A stretch of 64,000 bases of DNA, taken from Acephala macrosclerotiorum. Taxonomy: Eukaryota; Ascomycota; Leotiomycetes; Helotiales; Mollisiaceae. Positions 33,171 through 44,280 of this stretch are shown piece after piece. A program made the translations under genes and the position numbers. Position 1 is the stretch's first letter; the number at the start of each line of letters is the position of its first letter. The DNA lies in NCBI GenBank assembly GCA_014904845.1, contig MU119300.1:1-64000 (forward strand), read 5' to 3'. The notes below the pieces were generated by a model. That model was not told the DNA's origin. It was given only the letters and a program-made list of their open reading frames with translations, and searched no databases.

Positions 33171-36144
33171 ATGACTGCTAATTCATATTTCGAAGTCTTA
33201 AATATTTTGCCAGCATCTAGAGATGCCAAAAAATGTCAAAAAGCGATCCCCAGCGCCATCGTATCAGAACCAGTTTCGAGATCTTATGATGAGGCAGTCC
33301 GAGTCTGTAAAGAACGAGTGACCGCCATTGTCAAAGAAAGTCAGAGAACCAATAAAAACTACACAGATTTTGATTTCTGCATGCGCCTCAATGTAGGAGA
33401 TGTCCTAGACTCTTTGGATATCAATGCGGATTGGAAGTCGGACAAACCATGTGTAAAGCGCGTCAAGGATATCTTTGAGAAGCCTTCGTTTTTCCTGGAT
33501 GGTGCAAAGGGAAACGATGTGCGGCAAGGGCGCCTCGGCAACTGTTGGATGGCTGCAGCCGTGAGTGCAGTCACAAACAAGTCGGGATTAATTGAAAGGC
33601 TGTGCCCGGCACGAAACGAGGAAGTAGGAGTTTACGGGTTTGTATTCCATCGCGATGGAGAATGTCAGTTTCGATTTCTTGGACCACTATTCCCTCTTTC
33701 GTGCTCTTATAAAATATATATCTCTTCTCCTGAACTATATAGAGCACTTCACTAAGGCCAAGATTTTCATCAATAGGGAGTACGACGATCGTGGATGATC
33801 ACTTATTTTTGATTCATGACGATTTCTCAAGTTCTAAGAACTTGAATGGTCGCCGTCTTTTGGAAATAACAGGCAAAGATTTTGATGACGAAGACATCAC
33901 TGCAGAGCAGAGGTATAGGGAGCTTTATCAGGTCTGGTACCCCGTTTTAGTTCGAGACCCATCACTGACTGAAGAAGCGTGGCTCGAGTGCCCTGTATTA
34001 CGGCAAATGTCAAGATCCCAATGAAACTTGGTTTCCACTTCTCGAAAAAGCGTATGCAAAGGCGCATGGTGTAAGCAAAATTTTCCCTTCTTCCAGCGTT
34101 CTCAATCTCCCAGCTTGGGCGGTAAAATCGAGAAGGCTAGGCTGGGATGTTTCCTTCGGGTTAGACGCTACTACTCAGGCCAACGAGAGTCGAGACTTTC
34201 CTCAAAAGAAGTGGGCTATGATTGTCTCAAGCAAAGCTAGGAGATTGAAAATTCTGTCTTCTTCTATGAACCACGGAATTGACAAACGATATACAGGACT
34301 ACAGTTCCCTTCAGGGAGGCTCTGCGGGCGATGCATTTGAGGACTTGACTGGTGGCGTCACTAACACGCTCTGCCCTGTCGACATTCTAAATAAGCATGC
34401 CTTCTGGAAACAACTGACTCTGGTCAATAAGGAGTTACTCTTGTGTTGTTCATCAATACAAAAAGAGAGGGGTTTACTAGCGCCTCACGCATATTCTGTA
34501 GTTAGAGCTGTGGAAATGTACGGAAAGCGTCTCCTGCTGATCCGAAATCCTCATGGGCGAGGTGAATGGTAAGTCCACTTCTTTCCATTATGTCAGAAGT
34601 TTCGGCATGTCTGAAACCCTCTAAAGATACTAGAGAATTTCATGATGCTAATGTTCTGCACAGGACAGGTGCTTGGAGTAAGTGACCGCTTTCGTTCGAA
34701 TAGATCTTGATCTGACCACTCCTCATCTAGGCGATGGTAGCAAAGAATGGACACCAGAATGGATGCTTCGACTCGACCATCGGTTTGGGAATGATGGGTA
34801 CTTCTGGATGTCATTTGAAGATTTCCTAGAGCGATACAAGGAGTTCGACCGTACCAGGCTGTTCTCCGATGAGTGGAACATCGCACAAAAGTGGACGTGT
34901 CTAGATCTGCCGTATACTTCAGAGTATCACAAGGTCAAGTTCTCCTTCACATTGTCAAAAGCAGCACCTGTGGTCATCTCATTGTCTGAGGCAAGTATAC
35001 ACATTCTGTTAAGGTCTCAATAACTAAGTTCTTCAAGCCAGCCAAGCGTTATTTCCGTGGGCTTTGGGGTCCATATGCAGTATCGTGCTCGTATCGCCTC
35101 GAGAAGGTTGGGCAAGGGCTCGTGATAGATGTTGGAGGCCCGCTCAAGACGGCGCGATCAACCTCTGCCGAGTTGAACCTCGAAGCTGGAGAGTATCACG
35201 TTTTAATTAAAACACACTCCTACCCCGATGACAGGTGGCCTTCGCTCGAAAGTGTTATACGCCAAAATGTTGATGAACGTCCCCAGAAGCTGCGTCAGGT
35301 TGGGCTCCGGTATGACCAGGCCCATTCCAGAGCTAGGCTGGAGGATGAGGCATATGAAAAAGAATTGGCCAAGAAGGCCAGACAAGCTCGGAAAGCGAAT
35401 TTAGTGAAAAGGCTCAGGGCCAAGATGTTGACGGAGAAGCGAAGGAAGAAGCACCAAGAGAACAAAAAGAGGAGGAAACTTCTCGCTGCTAAATTGAAGA
35501 AACGAGCGAAGGCCAAGGCAAAACTTGAGAAGGATGTCCCGGCAACTGATGCAGCTTGGATGGGCGAAATTGATAGTTCAAAAACAATCTCGAAAGTCCT
35601 AAAAAGAACGACGAGATCAGCGACCAAGATGTCGAAGACTGAGAACCTGGTCGTCAAAGGCGAGAGCATCTCGGAAACTGTTTCTCAAGCCACACCCAAC
35701 GTCGCCGTCGAAGTCACCACCAAGTCTGGCGATGCGACCGTAATCTCAGACATTGACGACGACTCGGACATCAATTCCGACGTCTCAGACATTTCCACAG
35801 ACGAAGTTGAAGAAATGATCGAGGAAATGAGGAAAGATGCTTACGGCAAAAAGCTCTTTCCTTTGGAGCCGCCTAAGCCAGCCGCTCTAGGGCTTCTGCC
35901 GAAAGATGGTTCCGTGATCCTAGATTGGAATGCTAGCGTTACTCTGGGACTGAGAGTCTACGCCCAGAACAGCGAGATCGAGATGAGGATCATTCGGCCT
36001 GAGTGGGAAGATGTGCTAGGGTCGTCGGAAGATGATAGGTCGGATGGAGATGCCATAATTCAGCATATTGCTCGCGAAGAGAAGAAGGATAAGAGTAAGT
36101 TTGAGAGTGAGAATGAAAAGTTGTTGGAGATGATTAGTTATTAA
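33171..36144 (+). CDS. Calpain-family cysteine protease (fungal type)
   Basis: Seven exons: 33171-33663, 33777-33931, 33975-34070, 34297-34568, 34664-34677, 34731-34994 and 35042-36144; 798 aa. The catalytic triad is intact: Cys in RQGRLGNCWMAAAVSAV, His in LLAPHAYSVVRAVE and Asn in LLIRNPHGRGEWTGAW. Other calpain blocks: GVYGFVFHRDGEWSTTIVDD, DPNETWFPLLEKAYAKAHG, FEDLTGGVTN, DGSKEWTPEWMLRLDHRFGN and DGYFWMSFEDFLERY. A C2-like domain follows (APVVISLSE...RYFRGLWGPYAVSCSYRLEK), then a long basic coiled coil (~35340-35560) and an acidic tail. Calpains cut proteins in a calcium-regulated way; fungal members include PalB-like pH-signalling proteases, but this C-terminal coiled coil is not PalB. 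Exon 5 is only 14 nt. Intron 3 (226 nt) is long and stop-free in the upstream frame. A stop codon just before 33171 means either the ATG there is the start or a 5' exon was missed. Confidence 0.88.
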
Positions 36145-36425
36145 TAATCACCCCCGAGCACTTTTCTGTCACAGTCAGCAACGATTAGGGTGTCGGTTTC
36201 CAATTTCAATTTATGCAATACATCGCAGTCTCAACTCCAATTTTTCCTCGCGACACTTTTTCCCTGTCCCAACGCTCAGTATGATTCTTAATTCCTTTCC
36301 CCAGTGTCCAAATACCAAGAGAAACGCAACCACTCTGAGTTCTTTCGTACCAAAATACCAAACACATCTTCCAATTTCCCCCTCACTCCCCACAGCACCC
36401 ACGCCTCATCCAAATCCATGACCCC

Positions 36426-37063
36426 TTAATGCTCAATCGCAACCCTATGTCCCATCTTCTTCTCCTCCATCTTCGGCACCTTGATGCTCAAAATCCCGTT
36501 CTTCATCGAAGCCTTGCACTTCTCCTGATCCACAGCAGTCGGGAAATTGAAAGTTCTCATAAAGTCTCCAACACTTCTCTCAGAGCACCAGTATCTATCG
36601 CCTGTGTCTTCTTTCTTCTCTTTCGTCCCTTCCTTGGTTTCTTTCTTGCCGTCGTTGGTGATCATGCCTGATTGGCGCATGCCTTCGAGCATCCCGGCTG
36701 GTGGGGTGCCGGTAGTGTAGGAGCGCTCGGAGTGGCCGCGGACTGTCATTGTCTGTTTTTGATCGCGTCAGCCATTTGTTTTCCATTTCCTCAAACGGTT
36801 TGGGTGAATGGAAAATCGTAGCGGCCCACCTGAGGATCAGAGAACTCAATCTCAACATCCTTGACCTCGACACCAGGAAGCTCGCCATGAAGACTGTACG
36901 AATCCTTGTGTTCAGTCATATCGAACTTCGGCATGTATGTATCGAGATCGCGCATCCCGGGGAGGTTGCGAGAGTAGTTGTCGAAATCGTCGAGGAAGCG
37001 GAAGAAAGGGTGGAAGGATCCGGCCATCTCGGAGTTCCAGAAGGAGCGGGGCATGAGAGACAT
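36426..37063 (-). CDS. Small heat-shock protein, Hsp20/alpha-crystallin family
   Basis: Exons 37063-36830 and 36752-36426 with a 77-nt intron (donor GTGGGC); 186 aa. The alpha-crystallin domain starts at FDMTEHKDSYSLHGELPGVE, continues with VEIEFSDPQ/TMTVRGHSER, carries a charged loop (KKETKEGTKEKKEDTGDRYW), and ends with RTFNFPTAVDQEKCKASMKN and GILSIKVPKMEEKKMGHRVA, typical of fungal Hsp30/Hsp20. It is an ATP-independent chaperone that holds unfolding proteins. The N-terminal arm is short and Phe-rich. A TATA box lies 135 bases upstream and a heat-shock-element-like site further up. Confidence 0.93.
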
Positions 37064-37197
37064 TTTGATGGTGGCTGTTGTTGACTTGGGTGAACCTTGG
37101 CTCAGTCTATGTGACCTTTGAATTCTGATGCGATTTAAGTCTTTTCTGTATGATTTTATATCTTGGAGGAAGAATGAGCGAAGGGAGAGATGTGGGA

Positions 37198-37205
37198 TAT
37201 ATATA
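37198..37205 (-). promoter_or_regulatory. TATA box of the Hsp20 gene
   Basis: TATATATA on the minus strand, about 135 bases before the ATG at 37063. Confidence 0.45.
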
Positions 37206-37285
37206 CCTTGTTGCTACGTGAGGTGTCCAAAGAAGATCATGAAATTATCATGAAGTTCTTTCAGTACATGCAAGACTGCATATCG

Positions 37286-37293
37286 AGAAGTTT
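37286..37293 (-). promoter_or_regulatory. Possible heat-shock element
   Basis: GAAGTTTC fits two inverted nGAAn units (GAAnnTTC) about 220 bases upstream of the Hsp20 gene. Only one clear pair is seen, so this is weak. Confidence 0.3.
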
Positions 37294-38154
37294 CTAAGCC
37301 TATGGGGACAAAAGAGAAAAGTTTGCGGAATGCATGCTTCAGCCCGTAACTACCAATGATTGAAAGCGCCTCAGGCGGGTACCTGGACTATGCATCAAAG
37401 GTGCGGGGTAGATGATGAAACGTGCAACATCGTGGTGTGAGATATCAGAGCAAAGCCTTGAGATCAGGAAAGGGACCTTCATCCGCAAGTTCCGGAGATG
37501 GGTCCTTTGCAGTTTCATTGGCGAAGCTTGGAACCATCTTACGATCACACAACTGTCTGTCCACGCTCATGCAAAAGCAGATAGGGAACCTTGTAATGTT
37601 GACCGGCATTCACAATATCTGATCGGAAGTAGGTCAATAGCTGGAACCATTATGATTGATAGGAGATCCTCACTCTGGCTCTCTCAATGTCCCATACAGC
37701 CAACAGCCTTTCATACTCTCGAACCCCAATAGATTAAGCGAAGCGAGACTTTCCCCTTTTCCTTCATATTCTCAACACCAGACCACTTCAAAGAACCACC
37801 GAGGATGGTAAAACTCTACATCAATCTTATCTTTGATTGACCACCGCTGTCACTCTAACTTACGTGCTACATCTGTAATTAAATCAAGAATCGGCATCGA
37901 AGCTTGTTACCGTCACGTGACATGTCAAATATCGCTATTGGTAAGCTCGATTTTGGATCAAGACCCCGGAACATGAATATGAACCATCCACCGATGAGCC
38001 ATAGAATGAATAAGGTCGGAAAGCTGGCGTTCTGCAAAGGGCGGGGTAATGAGATGCTCGGCAACTAGCCTAAAGCAGTTAGTTTCTCGCCTACACTAAC
38101 TGCTTTTGCTCCCTCTCTCGCTGCCCTTGCTGCCACATGGATGCGAGAACAAGA
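37294..38154. other. Divergent intergenic region
   Basis: Between Hsp20 (-) and the PhyH-like gene (+). A few open frames of 60-106 codons overlap each other; none is protein-like. Confidence 0.4.
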
Positions 38155-38162
38155 TATAAAAA
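38155..38162 (+). promoter_or_regulatory. TATA box of the PhyH-like gene
   Basis: TATAAAAA, 85 bases before the ATG at 38240. Confidence 0.5.
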
Positions 38163-38239
38163 TACCCCAGAATCCCATGTAAAGCCGAATAGTTCCCTCA
38201 CCTTACTCAATCCTCCTCTTTCCATCATCTTCCTAAACA

Positions 38240-39333
38240 ATGTTCACAGCAATTCTCCCAAAATCCAAATCCTTCATCTCCTTCCCTCTCCGATTGGTCT
38301 CCACCACCACGAGACGAGCAGTATCAACACCCTCCTTCAACAGCGCTTCCTTCCCTCATATAGTTCAGGTCTCTCCCGAAGAGAATTCCTCTGGCACTCT
38401 GACACGGAAGAACCTCGAGCTCGCCAATAGAGCACTACACCATGATGGTCTCGTCGTCCTCGAGAACGCAATCTCGCATGCCAAGCTCGACGTCTTGGAC
38501 AAGAAGATGGTCCAAGATGCTTTGATGTTGGCCTCAGCTGGTGAAGACAGTCCGTATAACTATAACAAATGGTACGCTTCCTTCTCTCTCTCCAACATGA
38601 AGTTACCAAAAAACTGATGTGTATCGTATGAAGGAACATCCAACAAGACCCACCAATGACCTATCAATACTTCGACAAGGAAATCTTCCTCAACCCTCTC
38701 GCTATCCAAGTCACATCCTCGATCCTAGGTCCCAGACCTCGACTCTCATTCATGTCTGGCAATTCCGCGTTGCCGCCGACTCCTGATAGTCCTCCACAAG
38801 CACAGCTTACACACAGTGATGCCGATTTCTTGCATCCTGGTTCGCCGTTTGCATTGGTAGTCAATGTCTCATTGATTGATATGACGCTTGAGAATGGTAG
38901 TACGGAGGTTTGGCTCGGGACGCATAAGTTTGGGAAGGAAGCGCAGGAGGGAGACCACAGTGAGCGAGCCAGTGGTAGGATCAAGCAAGATTTCCTCGAG
39001 AAGCAAAGAGAACTGCGCCCTCCAAGTCAGCCGGTCGTGAAGAAGGGCAGTCTTATCGTAAGGGATTTGAGATTGTGGCATGGAGGGATGCCGAACTTCT
39101 CGAAGGACGTGAGAGTGATGCTTGCGATGATTCACTTCGCATCTTGGTATAGGAATCCGATGCAAATTAATTTTGCGGAGGAGCTAAGGCCTGAGTTAGA
39201 GAAGGTCCATTTAAAGCTGCAAGTTCAGGGGAGGTATCTTCCAGAAAGGGAGATCTTGGACATATACCCGAAGGGTGCGTATGGCAACGCGTATGATTCC
39301 AATCAGCAAGGGCGTCTGGGTGTAGCCTTCTGA
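38240..39333 (+). CDS. Phytanoyl-CoA dioxygenase (PhyH)-like protein
   Basis: Exons 38240-38571 and 38634-39333, 62-nt intron (donor GTACGC); 343 aa. Fe(II)/2-oxoglutarate oxygenase of the PhyH family: ALHHDGLVVLENAI near the N-terminus, the iron-binding H-x-D in THSDADFLHPG, the distal His in RDLRLWHGGMPN with an Arg after it (KDVRVMLAM) for 2-oxoglutarate, and a family-like loop GSTEVWLGTHKF. The first ~30 residues (MFTAILPKSKSFISFPLRLV...TTTRR) are basic, hydroxylated and without acid residues, as in a mitochondrial presequence. The substrate is unknown; fungal PhyH proteins also act in secondary metabolism. Confidence 0.88.
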
Positions 39334-39400
39334 ATAGTCTAGTCGGCACCGAATTTACATATTGAGCAAATTCACTGCCCCTCAGTCTTGTCACCAGCTA

Positions 39401-41160
39401 TCATGTGATAGCTGCAGGTGAACTGTCTTCCTCTGACCAATGTATTTGCAGATCTTCGATGATTGGAGCTACTGGCCATCCGGTAGGTCTGCTGAAGTCC
39501 CTCAGCATAAGGATTAAGGCATTGCGATGGGCTGGCTGGGTCAGATATCGACCGCCTGTGACTCTCGTCAGTAAAGGGACAGCATCGGTGGGATCGTGAG
39601 GTTCTTACAGAATGAAAGAGGCCCAAATGCATTGACTCGTGCAGAGACATCATCATTGGTGTAAGCTAATCCACAGATCTTCAGAGCGTGATGAATTATC
39701 GTTTCATGAACATGATGGGTCTCGGATGCTATATCGGTCGGCGAGCTAGTTCTAGGAGAATTTATGTCACAGAACAGTATTGTTCGGCAGCGACTGGGAC
39801 ACTGAGATCAGCATGCTGCTACACATCAACTATCAAGGTAGGGTGGGCTTGCCGTGCCAAGGTCTCAGAAGCCATATCGATGGGAATATGTTCCCAGGTT
39901 GTGGAGCAGTTGAAAAAGGATGGAAAGTGACAGGTAATTTCTGACGCCAGGACGAAGTTTCTTCAGATAGTTCGCGCCATCGATCTGTCCTCTCCCCTCT
40001 GTCTTCGTTGGCAGGAACAGAGAAACAGAAGTTGATTGTCTTTGCTAGGATGAAGGTTATGTAATTTGCCCACTTGTCATCGGCCATTATTTCCTCCGGG
40101 ACGAAATGGAACCCGATGCTGAATCGTACTAGTCGACGAGATTCGAGAGCTACTGTTATTTCTTCGCGCAGATAGTTCCATGTTCCTGCTTGAGCGAGAC
40201 CGCGAACTGTGAGGTCGATCGGTCTGTTTGTTGCGAAAGAGGAGGCTCTAAGAAGATGGTTCTGATGTCGCCTCATATCACCTAGATACCAGTCAGTTGA
40301 CGAATAATGCATTCCGAGATAAGTTCGTACCATTCAAGATCTCGTATGATCGAAGTAGACATGTTGCAGCTAGATAGTCCTCCTGCAGCTCCAGAGAAGT
40401 ATCATTCAACGCGCCTAGAAGCTCTTCAACGCACGAACCATGATAGATTGAGCCCAAGTCACGTTGCAATTTCCGAATTTTGTTCAAATGGCATGCTGAG
40501 AATGCAATGAGTGCCTTGAAGAGAATCGTATCTCTGAGAGCACGTAGAGGGACGATAGTTCCAAACATATTCTGAGCATCATTGAGATCATACCAAGGAG
40601 CCAGAACATCGACATAATGCCGAAAGAGGCTGGCAATCAGCGGGTCTTCGAGAGCAGCTGGTGGCGAGCTGGAGACACTCGATGGTGCATTTTTCTGCTG
40701 AGCTTCTTCGTCGTGCTTGCCATTCGGGTTTGGTTCTTCTTGAGCCTCGAGGATAGATCCTACAGAGCCTGTCAGCATATTGAATGGTGAAGCAAATGAC
40801 CCAGCATCTCCTCAGTCATTGGAACTCACTTTGTAGGTCCGGATTGGCAACATGAATGACATATCTTGGTAGCGGCTCACGTGATCGTTCACAAGGCCGC
40901 CTTGATTTTTGGCACTTCTGGCAAAATGGCTGTGCGCCGTCACCTGGGATGGTGGTCAGCGAGTCCCGAACATGGGCTTGAAGGGCTTGGCCAAGCTTAC
41001 ATTTAATTTTGCGCTCGAGGCAGGTTGAGCGACAGAAATGTTAGTTGATATCCTGGCAACTCGAGGACATTGCTTAGGACGAACCATGCTGTCAGGCAGT
41101 CAGCAAAGAGTCTCCTAATCGATTATGATACTTACAATTCTCGGGGATGGGCCTGGGCAT
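39401..41160 (-). CDS. Zn2Cys6 transcription factor with fungal-specific middle domain; gene model broken in places
   Basis: DNA-binding part near 40870-41040: RKIKCDGAQPFCQKCQKSRR-PCER across an intron (donor GTAAGC, acceptor CCCAG), i.e. most of a Zn2Cys6 cluster. The activator-type middle domain follows: PLIASLFRHYVDVLAPWYDL, LKALIAFSACHLNKI, LQEDYLAATCLLRSYE, NIFPSIWLLRPWH, then HHALKICGLAYTNDDVSARV, NAFGPLSFC/GRYLTQPAHR and GWPVAPIIEDLQIHW before the stop at 39401. Two joints do not resolve: the first Cys of the zinc cluster appears as C-x3-C instead of C-x2-C and in an uncertain frame, and between WLLRPWH and HHALKICG (39690-39860) no GT-AG intron rejoins the frames. The gene may be recently inactivated, or I may have missed unusual introns. 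Start near 41160 is uncertain. Confidence 0.6.
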
Positions 41161-41449
41161 ATCTAATGGATGACATTTGGGGAAGAGCTCACGAATGCAG
41201 AATGGTGTGTAGGAGGATCCGATGAAGCTCGAGAAACGACCTCGGCTTGAACGTCTGAAATGAGGTTCACGTGATGAGACAGATTTTAACTCCGACCCTA
41301 AAGAAGGGAGTTCGTCAAGGCAGCTCTACAACGTGAACATCGAAGAATCAATTGGCGGTTCGGAACATGTGGCAGCAAGCTTAGAATTTCCGTTCTGTGT
41401 GTGGTTACTTGTCTAGCTCCCGTCATGTACGAAAGTCAACACTGACGCC

Positions 41450-43377
41450 TCATCTACCCTGCCAATCCTCCTTAATCAGATCCGCAGCTCTCTCAGCAGT
41501 TGCATATACACTAGTAATGATATTTCCTCTTGGCATCAATGGAAAGATACCCGCGTCCACAACCCTCAGGTTCTTCACGCCATGCACTCGCAATCTTTCA
41601 TCAACAACACCACCCATCTCCTTCTTACCCATCATACACGAGCCCGCAGGATGATAATTTGAGATCATATGGTCCCTACAAATCTTCTTTGCTTCATCGA
41701 GGCTCGGGGCTCCGTTGGCGAATGAATATGTAGGAATGCGGCGTCCATCAGGCTTGATATAGTTAGAGAACGGCGGTGTTGAGATGAGGGTTGAGAGGAA
41801 TTGGACGTGCCTGGCCAGCAGCTCGAGGTCCATCGGATGGGAGAGGTATTTCGGGTCAATGAGTGGCGGATCGTTGGGGGACGAGGATACGATGTGGATG
41901 TTTCCCCGAGTGAACGGGTGATTGAGTGCAATGAAGATTGTGAAGTAGTCGCCTGGCATTTTGTTCTTTGTCATGTCGGTGATCTTGGAGTATTTGCCAA
42001 TATTGAAGCCTGCTTTCGCGAGGGAGTGCTGGACCGTTGATGACGAAAGAAGCTCAGCCGTGATTCGATTCCTGAGCGCTTCTACTTCGCTTGATGGGTG
42101 AGGAGCAACCTCTTTCAACAGCGAAGGAATGAACTCAGCTCCTTTTGGGCCGAAAGTTTCGGGAAGCCGGAATTGTGAGGCGGCTATGAAGTTCTGTCCG
42201 AGAGGACCTGAGCGATCCTGATCGTACATGGCAAGCAAGGTCTCGAATATTTTCGGGTCTCGTGCTACAGCATCACCGGTCTGGACGCCATCCGCGACTT
42301 CGAAAGATACTGGAATAAATTGGTGGTCTTGGAGATTTTCGCCAACATTTGGGTTGTCGACTACAACATCAACTCCGCGCTGCTTCAAGAGCTTCGCATT
42401 GCCGATACCTGACAACTCTAGAATCTGCGGGGACTTCAACGACCCGGCTGATAGAATGACTTCCTTCTTGGCCTTGACTGTCACATACTCCCCAGAATTG
42501 GACAAAAACCTCACTCCGGAAGCAGTGATTTCCGCGCCTGGATTGAACACGACTTTCTCGGCAAGTGCTTCGGTAACAACACGCAAGTTTGGACGCGATG
42601 CAATGTCCAATGAGTAGAAAGCTGAGCCAGCAAAGCTGCGAGTCCTGGTCTTGGAATCGATAGCAGCAGGTTGGGTGAACCCTCCCAGGTCGTTGCGATC
42701 GTAGCCCAGACCCGTCATGATCCTTTTCCAGGTTTCATACCAACTCTTGTCAATTTCTGTGGTCTCACTGTACGAGGTTTGCACAGGACCTTCGCTGGAC
42801 TCGACGGCTTCGTCCTGATAGGCGAATTGACGGATGTCGTTCACCATATCTGTTGGTTCGGGGGGATGGTGACTGTGGAACTTGCGGAAGTATGGCAGCA
42901 TGGTCTCCCAATTCCAGCCAGGATTTCCCATCTTCTCCCACCCATTCACTGCCGTCTGGGAGCTGTAGACCATCTGGAGCTGGTAGATGCAACTGCTACC
43001 TCCAAGGACTTTACCACGCTGATGAGGAATTACTCGGTCATTGAGCTCTTGCTATAAAAGTTTTAGTATTGATAAATGTCGTATGGGAGATGTGAACTTG
43101 CCTGTGGCACAGTTTCGAGACACCAATCGTACTCTGCGTTGTCATACATCGCCCAGCCTAAACCTGGAGTCAAGATTTTGGGGTCCTCCAGCTTATTTGC
43201 CCCAGCCTCAATGACTAGGACCGTGATTTTGGGATCTTCCGTCAATCTTGCAGCGAGACAGAGTCCAGCGGTACCACCTCCGACGACAATGAAATCATAG
43301 CTGTCTGATAGGGAGGAGATTGATGATGTATCTGTAGGGTGAGGGGGTGTCGGGTCTGCGGGAGGAACGGACTGCAT
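41450..43377 (-). CDS. GMC oxidoreductase (choline dehydrogenase/aryl-alcohol oxidase-like)
   Basis: Exons 43377-43102 and 43051-41450; 625 aa. FAD-binding motif YDFIVVGGGTAGLCLAARLT and the ribityl Glu in VLVIEAG; then VIPHQRGKVLGGSSCIYQLQ (GMC signature 1), VTVKAKKEVILSAGSLKSPQ and ILELSGIGN (signature 2), GENLQDHQFIPVSFEV, and the C-terminal active-site block ISNYHPAGSCMMGKKEMGGV...LRVVDAGIFPLMPRGNI. The active-site His is present in YHPAGS, while the last conserved His/Asn position reads GN. No signal peptide, so probably intracellular. The intron looks like GC-AG (CAG|GCAAGT); a GT-AG alternative shifted by a few bases gives the same length with two different residues. Confidence 0.9.
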
Positions 43378-44280
43378 GATGAAAATCTACCAAATTGGGA
43401 GGGTGGAGACGAAACTGGATTCTGCCCAGATATTTATACTTTAGCCCATATCAACTTGACGCTGGATGATCGAGACGACATTGCTTACTTCCATGTAAGC
43501 AACCGCTGTGAGAAAGCTTATACAGCCAATGAGATTCATATAGCGGAAGAGCAAGACAGACTAATGCAACCATCCGCAGGGTATCGCTTGAGCTGGAGTG
43601 GAAGCTGACGTCAGGCTCGCAAGCCATCGAGGCCATGAGAGAGACGGTCTTTGACGTGAAGAGGACCGTTTTGGACGTTATCGAAGATTTCGCGTGCTTT
43701 TGAAACTCAATGGGTAAAATTCGAACAACTTGGAATCGCTATCAGAATGGCTTTAGTGGCCGACCCGAAGCTATAACCTTAAACAGCAAGACGTTGGCCC
43801 TCGAGCCCGTCGAGTAAGGCATATTTTTGGGGATTGAAAACCAGAGGGGAGACGCTTGATATGGATCTTGCCCGAATCGGGATTAGCGTCAAAATAACCT
43901 CACCTCGGAAACGCGTTCGTGTCGCGAATTCTTCATTAACAGCGAAGTCGGCTTTGCAACTTCAGGATGCGCAATTTGATCTGCCAACGGATCTGCCGCA
44001 AAAAGATGTAATCGAAGTTAAGAATTGGGTGCTATTGTAAACCAAAAGTCGCAAACGTCTCGCCGACGACTACTAGTTTGCTCAGCCTCCTTTCAATCAA
44101 GCACAAGTTTGCGCAACACCAGGAACCAGCATACACGGCTTTGCCCATTGGACAAGCTGGCTGTTGACTTTGGGTCATCAACTTCCAGGATCTTCTCAAC
44201 TTTTGTCCTCCTAGTCTCTCTTACCATTAGTTAAAGAGTCTTTTGGTTAACATCTCCAACTCCAGACAGTCACCTACAAA
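43378..44280. other. Intergenic
   Basis: Promoter side of the GMC gene and upstream flank of the first F-box relic. No coding segment recognised. Confidence 0.45.

Noticed and set aside
34991..35041. GC-AG intron in the calpain gene (GAG|GCAAGT...CAAG)
   Set aside because: A canonical pair four bases away (GTATAC...GCCAG) also keeps the frame and gives an equally good joint (LSEATKRYF), so no non-canonical site is needed.
10322..43377. A secondary-metabolite cluster linking the oxidative enzymes
   Set aside because: No PKS, NRPS, terpene synthase or transporter backbone gene is present; the enzymes are spread among unrelated genes on both strands.
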